Positions 1 through 7,403 are shown, counted from the stretch's first letter. The stretch is DNA of 13,130 bases from DASQPE01 sp041488455 (GCA_041488455.1 JBGPPG010000093.1:1-13130), one strand, 5' to 3'. Numbers and translations are program-made. The notes: generated from the sequence alone by a model not told the origin.

Positions 1-1191
1 GCCGGCCGGCACGTCGTCCTCGGCGTGTCGGGCGGGATCGCATGCTATAAGAGCTGCTTTCTCGTCCGGGAGCTCGTCGAGGCGGGCGCGGTGGTGGACG
101 CCGTGCTCACCCAGAGTGCGGCGGAGTTCGTGCGGCCGGTCACTTTCGAGGCGCTCACCGGGCGCCCCGTGCTCACGTCCCTCTGGGACCGGGGCGGGGC
201 GCTCGCGCATGTCCGGCTCGGGCGCGCGCCCGACCTGGTCATCGTCGCTCCGGCGACCGCCAATCTGCTCGCCCGTGTTGCCCAGGGGCTCGCGGACGAT
301 CTCCTGACCACGCTGCTGCTCGCGCGCACGGCCCCCGTCCTCCTCGCACCCGCGATGAACGACGAGATGTACGCCAACCCCCTCACCCAGCGGAACCTCG
401 CCATCCTGCGCGACCGCGGGTTTGCCTTCGTCGGGCCCGAGGTGGGCGCGCTCGCGGAAGGCCCGTCGGAGCGCCCCGGCCGGATGAGCGAGCCCGGGAC
501 CATCCTCGCCCATGCGGGCCGGCTGCTCCACGGGCGCGGGCCGCTCGCAGGACGCCGCGTGGTCGTGACCGCCGGCCCCACCCGCGAATCTCTGGATCCC
601 GTCCGGGTCGTGACCAACCGCTCCAGCGGGAGGATGGGCTACCGCGTGGCCGAGGCGGCGTGGGCGCGCGGCGCGGAGGTCGTGCTCGTCTCCGGTCCCG
701 TCTCGCTGCCGCCACCGGTCGGCGTCGCGGTGCGGCGGGTGGAGACCACCAAGGACCTGGAGGACGCGGTGCGTGAGGTCCTCCCGGCGGCGGATGTCCT
801 GGTCATGGCTGCCGCGCCCGCCGACTTCCGCCCGGCGCACCCGAGCCAGAGCAAGCAGCCCCGGATCGACGGCGCGCTTGCGGTGCCGATGGAGCCGACC
901 GACGACGTGCTGGGCGCGACCGAGGAGCGGCGCAAGCCGGGCAGCGTGATCGTGGGCTTCGCGCTCGAGACCGGCGACGCGCTGCCCAAGGCGCGGGCGA
1001 AGCTGGAGCGGAAGCATCTCGATCTCATCGTCGTGAACGACGCGCTCGAGCCGGGGGCGGGCTTCGAGCACGACACCAACCGCGTGGCGCTGCTGGACCG
1101 GGACGGCGGGATGCGGATCCTGCCGCTCCAGTCCAAGCGCCAGGTGGCCGACGCGATCCTGGACGCGGTGGAGGCCCGCCTTGGCGGATGA
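1..1191 (+). CDS. coaBC: Bifunctional phosphopantothenoylcysteine decarboxylase / phosphopantothenate-cysteine ligase (5' partial)
   Basis: Makes 4'-phosphopantetheine for coenzyme A: the CoaB half joins cysteine to 4'-phosphopantothenate (CTP-dependent) and the CoaC half decarboxylates the product with FMN. The frame is open from base 1 and the first beta strand (HVVLGVSGGIA) is already running, so the true start lies upstream; the GTG at 25 is internal. Counting from that GTG: CoaC, about 1-170, has His62 (LAHVRLGR), the PATAN motif (77-81) and PAMN (109-112). CoaB, about 176-388, has VTAGPTRE, NRSSGRMGY (Asn198), AAPADFRP, Lys277 and VGFALET. The substrate-clamp loop reads ALAEGPSERPGRM, with Glu145 where the family has the catalytic Cys (ACG), plus one extra residue. 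The usual KxKK motif is reduced to its first Lys (KQPR). The gene overlaps udg by 11 nt. Identity is certain; full decarboxylase activity is less so. Confidence 0.95.
   Translation, partial: AGRHVVLGVSGGIACYKSCFLVRELVEAGAVVDAVLTQSAAEFVRPVTFEALTGRPVLTSLWDRGGALAHVRLGRAPDLVIVAPATANLLARVAQGLADDLLTTLLLARTAPVLLAPAMNDEMYANPLTQRNLAILRDRGFAFVGPEVGALAEGPSERPGRMSEPGTILAHAGRLLHGRGPLAGRRVVVTAGPTRESLDPVRVVTNRSSGRMGYRVAEAAWARGAEVVLVSGPVSLPPPVGVAVRRVETTKDLEDAVREVLPAADVLVMAAAPADFRPAHPSQSKQPRIDGALAVPMEPTDDVLGATEERRKPGSVIVGFALETGDALPKARAKLERKHLDLIVVNDALEPGAGFEHDTNRVALLDRDGGMRILPLQSKRQVADAILDAVEARLGG
1170..1174 (+). promoter_or_regulatory. Shine-Dalgarno GGAGG for the glycosylase gene
   Basis: GGAGG lies 6 nt before the TTG at 1181, inside the end of coaBC. 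This is ideal spacing and is the main reason for choosing that TTG over the in-frame ATG at 1217. Confidence 0.65.
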
Positions 1192-1951
1192 ACGGACGCG
1201 CTACCTGATCCAGCAGATGGAGCTGGGCGGGAGCGAGGTGATCCTGGAACGTCCGGCTGCGGCGCCCGCTCCGGGGGCGCGAGCGCCGGCAGAGTCCCCG
1301 GCCGAACCCAAATGGAAGAAGGGCGCGCCGCCGATTCCCGGACCCGGGCTCACCATCGAGCATCCGGCCCCAACGCTCCTCGGCGGCGACGGACTCGCCG
1401 ACCTCGAGTCGCTCGACGCGATCGCCGAGCGGATCCGCACCACCCACTGCTGCGGGCTCTGCGAGCACCGCAAGCACGCGGTGCCGGGCGAGGGGAGTCC
1501 GCAGGCCAAGCTGGTGTTCGTGGGCGAAGGACCGGGTGCCACCGAGGACGCAACCGGTCGCCCGTTCGTTGGTCAGGCCGGCAAGCTGCTTGACGGAATT
1601 ATCGAGGCTATCGGACTCAAGCGCGGCGATGTATACATCACGAACGTCGTGAAGTGCCGGCCGCCGCAGAACCGGAAGCCGTTGCCCGATGAGATCGCCG
1701 CGTGCATGCCGTATCTGCGCCGCCAGGTCGCGCTGCTCAAGCCCAAGGTGATCGTGGCGCTGGGCGGCACTGCCGGCGAAGCGATGCTCGACGTCCGCAA
1801 GAGTCTGGGCGAGCTCCGCGGCAAGGTCCACTCGTACGGCGGCATTCCGCTGGTCGTCACCTACCATCCGGCCGCGTTGCTCCGGAACCCGAACTGGAAG
1901 AAGCCCACGTGGGATGACGTCCGTATCGCGCGACAGCTTCTCGATCGCTGA
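1181..1951 (+). CDS. Type-4 (4Fe-4S) uracil-DNA glycosylase
   Basis: Removes uracil from DNA, starting base-excision repair of deaminated cytosine, an important lesion in GC-rich genomes. The 256-residue protein has family-4 hallmarks: iron-sulfur cysteines Cys91, Cys94, Cys159 and Cys175 (CxxC, then a 16-residue spacing between the last two, as in thermophile enzymes), GEGPGATED (115-123) forming the active-site loop, GRPFVGQAGKLL (126-137), TNVVKCRPPQNRKP, and HPAALLRNP (229-237). About 85 residues precede the catalytic domain, including a Pro/Ala-rich linker (about 25-65); such an extension is seen in many relatives of this family, often described as phage SPO1 polymerase-related. The start is TTG with GGAGG 6 nt upstream; ATG at 1217 is the alternative. 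It overlaps coaBC by 11 nt and dnaB by 38 nt, pointing to coupled translation. Family assignment is firm; the exact substrate range cannot be read from sequence. Confidence 0.93.
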   Translation: MADERTRYLIQQMELGGSEVILERPAAAPAPGARAPAESPAEPKWKKGAPPIPGPGLTIEHPAPTLLGGDGLADLESLDAIAERIRTTHCCGLCEHRKHAVPGEGSPQAKLVFVGEGPGATEDATGRPFVGQAGKLLDGIIEAIGLKRGDVYITNVVKCRPPQNRKPLPDEIAACMPYLRRQVALLKPKVIVALGGTAGEAMLDVRKSLGELRGKVHSYGGIPLVVTYHPAALLRNPNWKKPTWDDVRIARQLLDR

Positions 1952-3293
1952 CCCTTACGTGGGGCGCTCGGCGCCCTGGAGCCCCGAGGCCGAGCAGGCG
2001 GTGCTCGGGGCGATGCTGCTGGATCAGGATGCCGCACTCCGGGCCGTGGAGATGGTGGACGACACCGTCTTCTACCGCGAGGAGCACCGCCGGCTGTTCC
2101 GCGCCATGCGCTCGCTCATCGAGCGGCGCTCGGTCATCGATCCGGTCACCCTCAATGATGAGCTGGAGCGGCGGGGCGAGCTGGCCCAGGTCGGCGGCGC
2201 CGAGTACGTGGCCGAGCTGGTGGACGCGGCGCCGACCGCGGCCAATCTGGAGCACCACGCGCAGATCCTCCGGGAAAAGTCGATCCTCCGCCGCCTGATC
2301 GAGACGTCCACTCAGACGATCACCGAGGCGTACGAAGGCCGCTCGCACGCGCCCGATCTCCTGGACATAGCCGAGTCACGGATCTTCCAGATCTCGCAGC
2401 AGCGGCGGGATCAGGGCTTCACCCGGCTCAAGGAGATGCTCTGGCCGGCGATGGAGCGCATCGAGACGCTCCAGCGCAGCGGCAAAACGATTACCGGCGT
2501 CCCCACCGGGTTCGTAGACTTGGACGAGCTGACGTCGGGGTTTCAGCCGTCGGAGCTCATCATCGTGGCGGCCCGTCCGTCCATGGGCAAGACGGCGCTG
2601 GTCCTCAACGTCGCGGCCCACGCCGCCATCGAGGCCAAGGTGGGCGTCGCCATCTTCTCGCTGGAAATGTCCAAGGATGCGCTGGTGCAGCGCCTGCTCA
2701 CGGCGGAAGCTCAGGTGGACAGCTCCCGGGTCCGCCGGTCGGCGCTCCGCGACGCGGACTTCGGCCGGCTCGCCCGCGCCGCGGGCATCCTCCAGGGCTG
2801 CCCCATCTGGATCGACGACTCGCCCGCCATCACGCTGCTGGAGATGCGCTCCAAGGCCCGGCGGCTCAAGGCCGAGCACGACATCGGTCTCCTCGTCGTG
2901 GATTACCTCCAGCTGATGCGGAGTCCCGAGTACGCGGAGAATCGGGTGCAGGAGATCTCCGACGTGTCCCGCTCGCTCAAGGGGCTCGCGCGCGAGCTGC
3001 GGATTCCGGTCATCGCCCTCTCCCAGCTCTCCCGCGCGTCGGAGCAGCGCGGGGGCGAGCGGAAGCCGATCCTCTCCGACCTGCGTGACTCGGGTGCCAT
3101 CGAGCAGGACGCCGACGTCGTGATCTTCATCCACCGGCCCGAGTACTACGATAAGGAAGACGAGAGCAAGCGCGGGGTCGCGGAGATCATGCTGTCCAAG
3201 CACCGGAACGGTCCCACCGGAGATATCACCCTCCGCTTCAGCCGCGAATACACCCGGTTCGACAACTTCAGCGCCCGCGAGGAGCCCGCCTAG
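1914..3293 (+). CDS. dnaB: Replicative DNA helicase DnaB
   Basis: Hexameric ATP-driven helicase that unwinds DNA at the replication fork and recruits primase. Its 459 residues match the usual 440-470. The N-terminal domain (about 20-125) begins with PWSPEAEQAVLGAMLLD, followed by a linker helix and the RecA-like C-terminal domain (about 190-455). That domain has Walker A ARPSMGKT (220-227), the SLEMS motif with catalytic Glu251, Walker B LLVVDYLQL (Asp330), ALSQLSR (Gln371), DLRDSGAIEQDADVV (389-403) and the arginine-finger region KHRNGPTG (429-436). No intein interrupts the Walker A or later motifs. The start is ATG at 1914, giving a long 38-nt overlap with the glycosylase gene; a purine stretch GGAAGAAG sits 10 nt upstream. 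The in-frame GTG at 1959 is a possible shorter start. radA begins 2 nt after its stop codon, so replication and repair genes are read together. Confidence 0.97.
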   Translation: MTSVSRDSFSIADPYVGRSAPWSPEAEQAVLGAMLLDQDAALRAVEMVDDTVFYREEHRRLFRAMRSLIERRSVIDPVTLNDELERRGELAQVGGAEYVAELVDAAPTAANLEHHAQILREKSILRRLIETSTQTITEAYEGRSHAPDLLDIAESRIFQISQQRRDQGFTRLKEMLWPAMERIETLQRSGKTITGVPTGFVDLDELTSGFQPSELIIVAARPSMGKTALVLNVAAHAAIEAKVGVAIFSLEMSKDALVQRLLTAEAQVDSSRVRRSALRDADFGRLARAAGILQGCPIWIDDSPAITLLEMRSKARRLKAEHDIGLLVVDYLQLMRSPEYAENRVQEISDVSRSLKGLARELRIPVIALSQLSRASEQRGGERKPILSDLRDSGAIEQDADVVIFIHRPEYYDKEDESKRGVAEIMLSKHRNGPTGDITLRFSREYTRFDNFSAREEPA

Positions 3294-3294
3294 C

Positions 3295-4668
3295 GTGGCC
3301 CGCGCGCGGTCGGTCTATCGCTGCGCGGAGTGCGGTCACGAGCACCCCAAGTGGGCCGGCCGGTGCGAGGGCTGCGGCGCGTGGAACTCCGTGGCCGAGG
3401 AGCCGTTGGTCACGGGTGGCGGCCGGAAGAGCGTGCGCGCCGGGTCGGCTCGGGGCGCATCCGGCGGCGGCGCCGTTCCCGCGCGGCTGCGTGACGTCGC
3501 GGCCGAGGCGCTGGAGCGGCTCCGCACCGGGATCGACGAGTTCGACTTCGTGCTCGGCGGCGGGATCGTCCCCGGCTCGATGACCCTCATCGGCGGCGAG
3601 CCGGGCATCGGGAAATCCACGCTGCTCCTCCAGGCGGCGGCCCGGCTCGAGGCACGGGGCCGCACCGTCCTCTACGCCAGCGGCGAGGAGAGCCCGGACC
3701 AGCTCCGCCTTCGCGCCGACCGCCTGGAGGAAGACGCGGGCGCGGTCCACGTCCTGGGCGAAACCCGGCTCGAGGCCATCGTAGAGGCCGCCCGGCGCGT
3801 GCGGGCGGAGGTCGTGGTCCTCGACTCCATCCAGACGGTCTACACCGAGACGCTGGAGAGCGCCCCCGGAAACGTGGGACAGGTGCGCGAGTGCTCCGGG
3901 CAGCTGATGCGCTTCGCCAAGGAGAGCGGCACCGCCGTCGTCGTCGTGGGTCACGTCACCAAGGGCGGCGGGATCGCCGGTCCCAAGACGCTCGAGCACA
4001 TCGTGGACACGGTCCTCTACTTCGAGGGCGAGGCCACGCTGGACTACCGGCTGCTTCGCGCGACGAAGAACCGCTTCGGCTCGGTGGACGAGCTGGGCGT
4101 GTTCTCCATGACCGACCACGGCCTCTCCGCCGTGCCCAATCCATCGGCCATGTTCCTCGCCTCCCGGGCCGACGGCACCAGCGGGAGCGCGGTCACCGCG
4201 CTCATGGAGGGCACCCGCCCGGTCCTGGTGGAGGTCCAGGCGCTGGCCGCCCGCTCCGGATACGGCACCCCTCAGCGAGTGGCAACCGGCCTCGATCCGC
4301 GCCGGCTCGCCGTGCTGCTCGCGGTGCTGGAGCGGCGGGCCGACACCTCGTTCGCCGATCTCGACGTGTTCGTGCAGGTGAGTGCCGGCGTCCGCCTCAC
4401 CGAGGCGGGTGCCGACCTGGCGGTCGCGGCCGCGCTGCTGTCGAGCCTGCACAACCGGCCCGCGCCCGCCGACGTGATCTTCCTTGGAGAGGTGGGGCTG
4501 GGCGGCGAGATCCGGCCCACGGGCGGGGTCGAGCGCCGGGTGCAGGAAGCCGCGCGGCTCGGCTTCCGCCGCGTCTTCGGCTCAACCCGGAGCGCGCTCC
4601 AGGTGCCCGGCGTCTCCCTCGTGGGGCTCGATCACATCGGTCAGCTGGTGCGGGCGCTTGCCGCGTGA
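3295..4668 (+). CDS. radA: DNA repair protein RadA (Sms)
   Basis: RecA-related ATPase and DnaB-like helicase that drives branch migration of recombination intermediates. The 457 residues show the full RadA plan: a four-Cys zinc finger (Cys10, Cys13, Cys24, Cys27); Walker A GGEPGIGKST (100-109); Walker B VVVLDSIQT (173-181); the RadA-specific KNRFG (258-262); and a Lon-protease-like domain from about 308, with GLGGEIRPTGGVERR near 401-415. Like other RadA proteins, the Lon-like domain is expected to act as a DNA-binding scaffold, not a protease. The start is GTG, one base after the dnaB stop, with GAGGAG (3279-3284) 10 nt upstream inside dnaB. The end overlaps ispD by 11 nt. The dnaB-radA pair makes functional sense, because RadA resembles DnaB structurally and also acts as a helicase. 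Confidence 0.97.
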   Translation: MARARSVYRCAECGHEHPKWAGRCEGCGAWNSVAEEPLVTGGGRKSVRAGSARGASGGGAVPARLRDVAAEALERLRTGIDEFDFVLGGGIVPGSMTLIGGEPGIGKSTLLLQAAARLEARGRTVLYASGEESPDQLRLRADRLEEDAGAVHVLGETRLEAIVEAARRVRAEVVVLDSIQTVYTETLESAPGNVGQVRECSGQLMRFAKESGTAVVVVGHVTKGGGIAGPKTLEHIVDTVLYFEGEATLDYRLLRATKNRFGSVDELGVFSMTDHGLSAVPNPSAMFLASRADGTSGSAVTALMEGTRPVLVEVQALAARSGYGTPQRVATGLDPRRLAVLLAVLERRADTSFADLDVFVQVSAGVRLTEAGADLAVAAALLSSLHNRPAPADVIFLGEVGLGGEIRPTGGVERRVQEAARLGFRRVFGSTRSALQVPGVSLVGLDHIGQLVRALAA

Positions 4669-5347
4669 CGTCGGCGCGATCGTCGTCGCCGCGGGGCAGG
4701 GCACCCGAATCGGCGGCGTCCCCAAGCAATACCGCCCGCTCGCTGGAGTCCCCATTGTGCTGCGCGCCCTCCGGCCCTTCACGGCACACCGCGAAGTGGC
4801 GCACGTGGTCCTGGTTCTCCCTCCCGCCGACGCGGCCCAGCCGCCGCCGTTTCTCGCCGACCTCGCCGGCCGCGCGCTGACGCTCGTGGCGGGTGGCCCC
4901 GAGCGGAGCGACTCGGTCGCCGCCGGCCTCGCCGCACTGGAGCCGGCTTGCGCGATCGTCCTGGTGCACGACGCGGCTCGGCCCTTCGTCGAGCCCGATG
5001 TGATCGACGCCGTGATCCGGGAGGCACGGAACGGTGTCGGGGCGCTGGCCGCGGTCCCCGTCAGCGACACCATCAAGGAAGTGTCGCCCGACGGCCGCCG
5101 CGTGCTCCGCACTGTGCCGCGGGAGCGGTTGTGGCGGGCGCAGACGCCGCAGGGATTCCCGCGGGACCTGCTCGCGGAGGCCCACGCCCGGGCCCGCCGG
5201 GAGGGCGTGAGCGCCACCGACGACGCGGCGTTGGTCGAGCGTCTCGGCGCCGTTGTTCACGTGGTGCCCGACTCCCCCCGCAACGTCAAGATCACCACCG
5301 CCGACGACCTCGCCTGGGCCGAGGCCTGGGCGGCAGGCCGCGCATGA
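4658..5347 (+). CDS. ispD: 2-C-methyl-D-erythritol 4-phosphate cytidylyltransferase
   Basis: Transfers CMP from CTP to methylerythritol phosphate, the third step of the non-mevalonate isoprenoid pathway. I place the start at TTG 4658, giving 229 residues beginning MPRDVGAIVVAAGQGTR; this is the family length and puts the nucleotide-binding loop right at the N-terminus. The frame is open further upstream (an ATG at 4484), but that would add 58 residues lying wholly within radA. Motifs: AAGQGTR (11-17), PKQY (Lys23), HDAARPF (104-110, Asp105 for metal), VPVSDTIK (133-140), RAQTPQGF (160-167), TDDAALVE (187-194) and NVKITTADDL (209-218, Lys211). No IspF domain is fused. No clear ribosome site precedes the TTG; the 11-nt overlap with radA suggests translational coupling. 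The end overlaps tsaC by 4 nt. Confidence 0.94.
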   Translation: MPRDVGAIVVAAGQGTRIGGVPKQYRPLAGVPIVLRALRPFTAHREVAHVVLVLPPADAAQPPPFLADLAGRALTLVAGGPERSDSVAAGLAALEPACAIVLVHDAARPFVEPDVIDAVIREARNGVGALAAVPVSDTIKEVSPDGRRVLRTVPRERLWRAQTPQGFPRDLLAEAHARARREGVSATDDAALVERLGAVVHVVPDSPRNVKITTADDLAWAEAWAAGRA

Positions 5348-5994
5348 TCCTGCCGTTCGGCTCCGAGTCCGACCAGGAGGCCGCGATCCCCCGGGTGGTG
5401 GAGCATCTCCGCGGCGGCGGTCTGCTCGCCTATCCCACAGAGACGGTCTACGGGCTCGGATCGGCGCCGACCGCCGGACCGCTGGGCGCGCTCACGCGGC
5501 TCAAGGGACGGGCACGGGACAAGCCGTTTCTTCTCCTGATCTCGGGCCAGCCCATGGCCGAGCGATGGGGGCTCTCCTTCAACGCGTCGGCATCGGCGCT
5601 CGCGCGCGCGTTCTGGCCCGGCCCGCTCACGCTGGTGCTGCCGGGCGGCGAGGGCCGGCTGCCGGACGCGCTGCGTGGAGCGGAGGGTGGCATCGCGGTG
5701 CGGTACACGTCGCACGCGGGCATCGCGCGGCTGGTCGCGGCGCTCGAGGCGCCGCTCACGTCCACCTCGGCCAACCGTCCCGGCCAGCCGCCGGCCCCGG
5801 GCGTGGGCGGTCTGGTGGAGACCTTTCGGGACGCGGTGGACGCCGGGGAGCTGCTGGTGCTGGACGGGGGCGTGCTGGGGAACGTGCCGCCCTCGACAGT
5901 GGTGGACTGCACCGGCCCCGCGTCGCGGATGGTGCGGACGGGCGCGGTGCCCGTGAGCGAGCTGCGTCGCGCAGTTGGCAGTCTTGCGCCATGA
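5344..5994 (+). CDS. tsaC: L-threonylcarbamoyladenylate synthase (TsaC/Sua5 family, YrdC domain)
   Basis: Makes threonylcarbamoyl-AMP from threonine, bicarbonate and ATP, the first step of the t6A37 modification of tRNAs reading ANN codons. The 216 residues cover one YrdC domain and lack the C-terminal domain of long Sua5 proteins. Visible motifs: YPTETVYGLG (30-39), KGRARDKP (54-61), FWPGPLT (90-96), STSAN (140-144) and PSTVVD (183-188). The start is ATG at 5344, overlapping the ispD stop as ATGA; the frame is open far upstream, but that is antisense-like shadow within ispD. A partial ribosome site GGCAGG lies 6 nt before. This is the last gene of the left block; eight bases after its stop a heptamer array begins. 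The next gene is an LMW phosphatase, the same pairing as ywlC and ywlE in Bacillus subtilis (from memory). Confidence 0.92.
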   Translation: MILPFGSESDQEAAIPRVVEHLRGGGLLAYPTETVYGLGSAPTAGPLGALTRLKGRARDKPFLLLISGQPMAERWGLSFNASASALARAFWPGPLTLVLPGGEGRLPDALRGAEGGIAVRYTSHAGIARLVAALEAPLTSTSANRPGQPPAPGVGGLVETFRDAVDAGELLVLDGGVLGNVPPSTVVDCTGPASRMVRTGAVPVSELRRAVGSLAP

Positions 5995-6002
5995 GAAAAC
6001 GA

Positions 6003-6030
6003 GTGAACCGTAAACAGTGAACAGTGAGCA
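6003..6030 (+). repeat. Heptamer array, type 1 (left arm)
   Basis: Four tandem 7-nt units: GTGAACC, GTAAACA, GTGAACA, GTGAGCA. Units differ only at a few positions, mostly A/G exchanges. With one unit removed, the tract and the following GGCGG recur exactly at the pgk-tpiA junction. Confidence 0.85.
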
Positions 6031-6080
6031 GGCGGTGATAGGCAGGCTGCCCTGCGCGGAACAGCACGCGTGCATCAACG

Positions 6081-6108
6081 TGTTTACTGTTTACTGTTCA
6101 CGGTTCAC
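6081..6108 (-). repeat. Heptamer array, type 1 (right, inverted arm)
   Basis: Four tandem units TGTTTAC, TGTTTAC, TGTTCAC, GGTTCAC. Read on the minus strand they are GTGAACC, GTGAACA, GTAAACA, GTAAACA, so they match the left arm at 24 of 28 positions. All differences are A/G transitions. The two arms could pair into an imperfect 28-bp stem with a 50-nt loop. Confidence 0.85.
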
Positions 6109-6130
6109 GGTGTTTGGTCGACATCGCTCC

Positions 6131-6135
6131 GAGGT
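6131..6135 (+). promoter_or_regulatory. Shine-Dalgarno GAGGT for the LMW phosphatase
   Basis: GAGGT is followed by 4 nt and then the TTG at 6140. It supports that start over the much earlier in-frame GTG at 6017, which lies inside the heptamer array. Confidence 0.6.
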
Positions 6136-6139
6136 ACGA

Positions 6140-6613
6140 TTGCAGGTTCTCTTCGTCTGCACCGGCAACACCTGTCGCAGTCCCATGGCCGAGGCGCTGC
6201 TGCGCCATGCCGTTGAGGCGCGCGGGGCGTCGGGCCAGGTGACGTCAGCCTCGGCCGGCACGGGTGCCTGGGACGGTGCGCCCGCCTCGGAGGGCGCGTA
6301 CCTCGTCGGGCTCGAGCACGGCCTCGATCTGTCTGGTCACCGAGCCCGCATGCTGACCCGTGAGCTGGTCGGCGGGGCGGATCTCATCCTCACCATGTCG
6401 CGCCACCACGCCGCGCGCGTCGCCGAGCTGGGCGGCGCCGACCGCGTGCAGCTGCTGGGTGAGTTCGTCGGTCGCACCGGCGCCGCGGCGGAGGTGAGCG
6501 ACCCCTTCGGCGGCGAGCTGGACGACTACCGCGCCACGCTCGCCGAGCTGCGCGAGCTCATTGACGGCGTCGTCGCGCGCGTCGCCGCGGAGCGCCTTGG
6601 TGATCAGCGGTAG
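6140..6613 (+). CDS. Low-molecular-weight phosphatase, probably protein-arginine phosphatase type (YwlE-like)
   Basis: Cysteine-based phosphatase acting through a phospho-cysteine intermediate. From TTG 6140 the protein has 157 residues, the family size, and begins MQVLFVCTGNTCRSPMAEALL. The P-loop C(X)5RS is at 7-14 (nucleophile Cys7, Arg13), and the general-acid Asp is Asp121 in SDPFGG (120-125). P-loop position 11 is Thr, as in B. subtilis YwlE, where this Thr selects phospho-arginine; classical LMW tyrosine phosphatases usually have Ile there. The DPFGG variant of the acid loop is also YwlE-like. An earlier GTG at 6017 would add 41 residues, partly encoded by repeats, and is rejected. The gene follows tsaC, as ywlE follows ywlC. 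It overlaps aroE by 14 nt. Family certain; arginine specificity inferred from one residue plus context. No McsB-type arginine kinase is in the window. Confidence 0.88.
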   Translation: MQVLFVCTGNTCRSPMAEALLRHAVEARGASGQVTSASAGTGAWDGAPASEGAYLVGLEHGLDLSGHRARMLTRELVGGADLILTMSRHHAARVAELGGADRVQLLGEFVGRTGAAAEVSDPFGGELDDYRATLAELRELIDGVVARVAAERLGDQR

Positions 6614-7403
6614 AACCCGCGTCTTCGCCCTCCTCGGCGATCCCGTTTCCCACTCGCTCTCTCCCGCGATGCAGAACGCGGCCTTTCACGCCCTCGGCCT
6701 CGAGGCCGTGTACGTACCGCTCCGCTGTCGCGCCGACGCCGTGGCGCCACTGATCCGCGCCCTCACGGACGCCGGCGGGGGTGGCAACGTCACCGTGCCG
6801 CACAAGGAAGTCGCGGCGGATTCGGTCCGGCGGCTCCGGGAGCGGGCCCGCATTTTCGGCGCGTGCAACACCTTCTGGGGTGTGGCCGACGAGAGCGTGG
6901 GCGACAACACCGACGCCGAGGGTCTGCTCGAGGCTCTGAAGCAGCTGGACCCGCCCGACTCGGGCTGGCTCGTGGCCGGGACCGGCGGGTCGGCGCGCGC
7001 GGTGGTCGGCGCGGCGCGGGAGCACGGCGCCGGGCTCGCGGTCCTGTCCCGCGACCCGGAGCGGCAGCAGCGCTTCGAAGAATGGGCCCGCTCCATCGGT
7101 GTCACGATCGTCCCTCGTGAGCAATGTGGCGTCCTCATCAACGCCACGCCGCTCGGTCTGGGGCCGCGGGACCTCCTGCCCATCCCGCTCCACTTCGCGC
7201 CGGGCGCGCAGGTGGCGCTCGATCTGGTGTACGCCGACCGGGAAACGCCCTGGGTGCGGGCGCTCAGGGCGCACGGACTGCGTGCGGCCGACGGACGTGG
7301 GATGCTGGTGGCTCAGGGGGCCGCCGCGTTCGAGCGGTGGTTCCCGGGAGTGCCTGCGCCGAGGGAGATCATGCGGGCCGCGGTCGATGCCGCCCTCCGC
7401 TGA
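6600..7403 (+). CDS. aroE: Shikimate dehydrogenase (NADP+)
   Basis: Reduces 3-dehydroshikimate to shikimate in the pathway to chorismate and aromatic amino acids. I choose GTG 6600 (267 residues, beginning MISGRTRVFALLGDPVSHSLSP) because GGAG sits 7 nt upstream (6589-6592) and the family begins just before this strand; TTG 6597 is equally in frame. Motifs: SHSLSP (17-22, substrate-binding Ser19 and Ser21), GGNVTVPHKE (61-70, catalytic Lys69), GACNTF (87-92), GDNTDAEG (101-108, catalytic Asp105), the nucleotide loop VAGTGGSARAV (125-135), NATPLG (181-186), and DGRGMLVAQGAAAFERW (Gln239). The nucleotide loop reads GTGGSA where GAGGAA/S is more common, a mild variation. It overlaps the phosphatase by 14 nt and comF by 17 nt, so all three are probably one unit. 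Confidence 0.95.
   Translation: MISGRTRVFALLGDPVSHSLSPAMQNAAFHALGLEAVYVPLRCRADAVAPLIRALTDAGGGGNVTVPHKEVAADSVRRLRERARIFGACNTFWGVADESVGDNTDAEGLLEALKQLDPPDSGWLVAGTGGSARAVVGAAREHGAGLAVLSRDPERQQRFEEWARSIGVTIVPREQCGVLINATPLGLGPRDLLPIPLHFAPGAQVALDLVYADRETPWVRALRAHGLRAADGRGMLVAQGAAAFERWFPGVPAPREIMRAAVDAALR

Larger units (their letters stand above)
5995..6139. other. Intergenic spacer tsaC to LMW phosphatase
   Basis: 145 nt without a convincing gene. It holds two heptamer arrays facing each other (6003-6030 and 6081-6108) around a 50-nt core. The core contains a small hairpin (GCAGG, loop CTGC, CCTGC, in 6042-6055) and the palindrome GCACGCGTGC (6064-6073). No T-run follows any of these stems, so there is no standard Rho-independent terminator, and I see no convincing promoter. 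The overall layout resembles a folded, possibly mobile, intergenic repeat element. Confidence 0.6.

Noticed and set aside
2571..2600. Intein in the DnaB (or RadA) Walker A loop, a common intein site
   Set aside because: Both motifs are continuous and both proteins have normal lengths.
3268..4452. Long minus-strand open frame opposite radA (394 codons)
   Set aside because: High GC with G/C at third positions opens antisense frames. The sense frame encodes complete RadA, and the antisense product is a His/Gly/Arg/Ala-rich string without any recognisable motif.
4484..4657. N-terminal extension of IspD starting within radA
   Set aside because: It would add 58 residues before the nucleotide-binding strand, entirely overlapping radA; TTG 4658 gives family length.
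6017..6139. N-terminal extension of the LMW phosphatase from a GTG in the heptamer array
   Set aside because: The 41 extra residues have no family counterpart and are partly encoded by repeat units; the TTG at 6140 has GAGGT upstream and gives the normal length.
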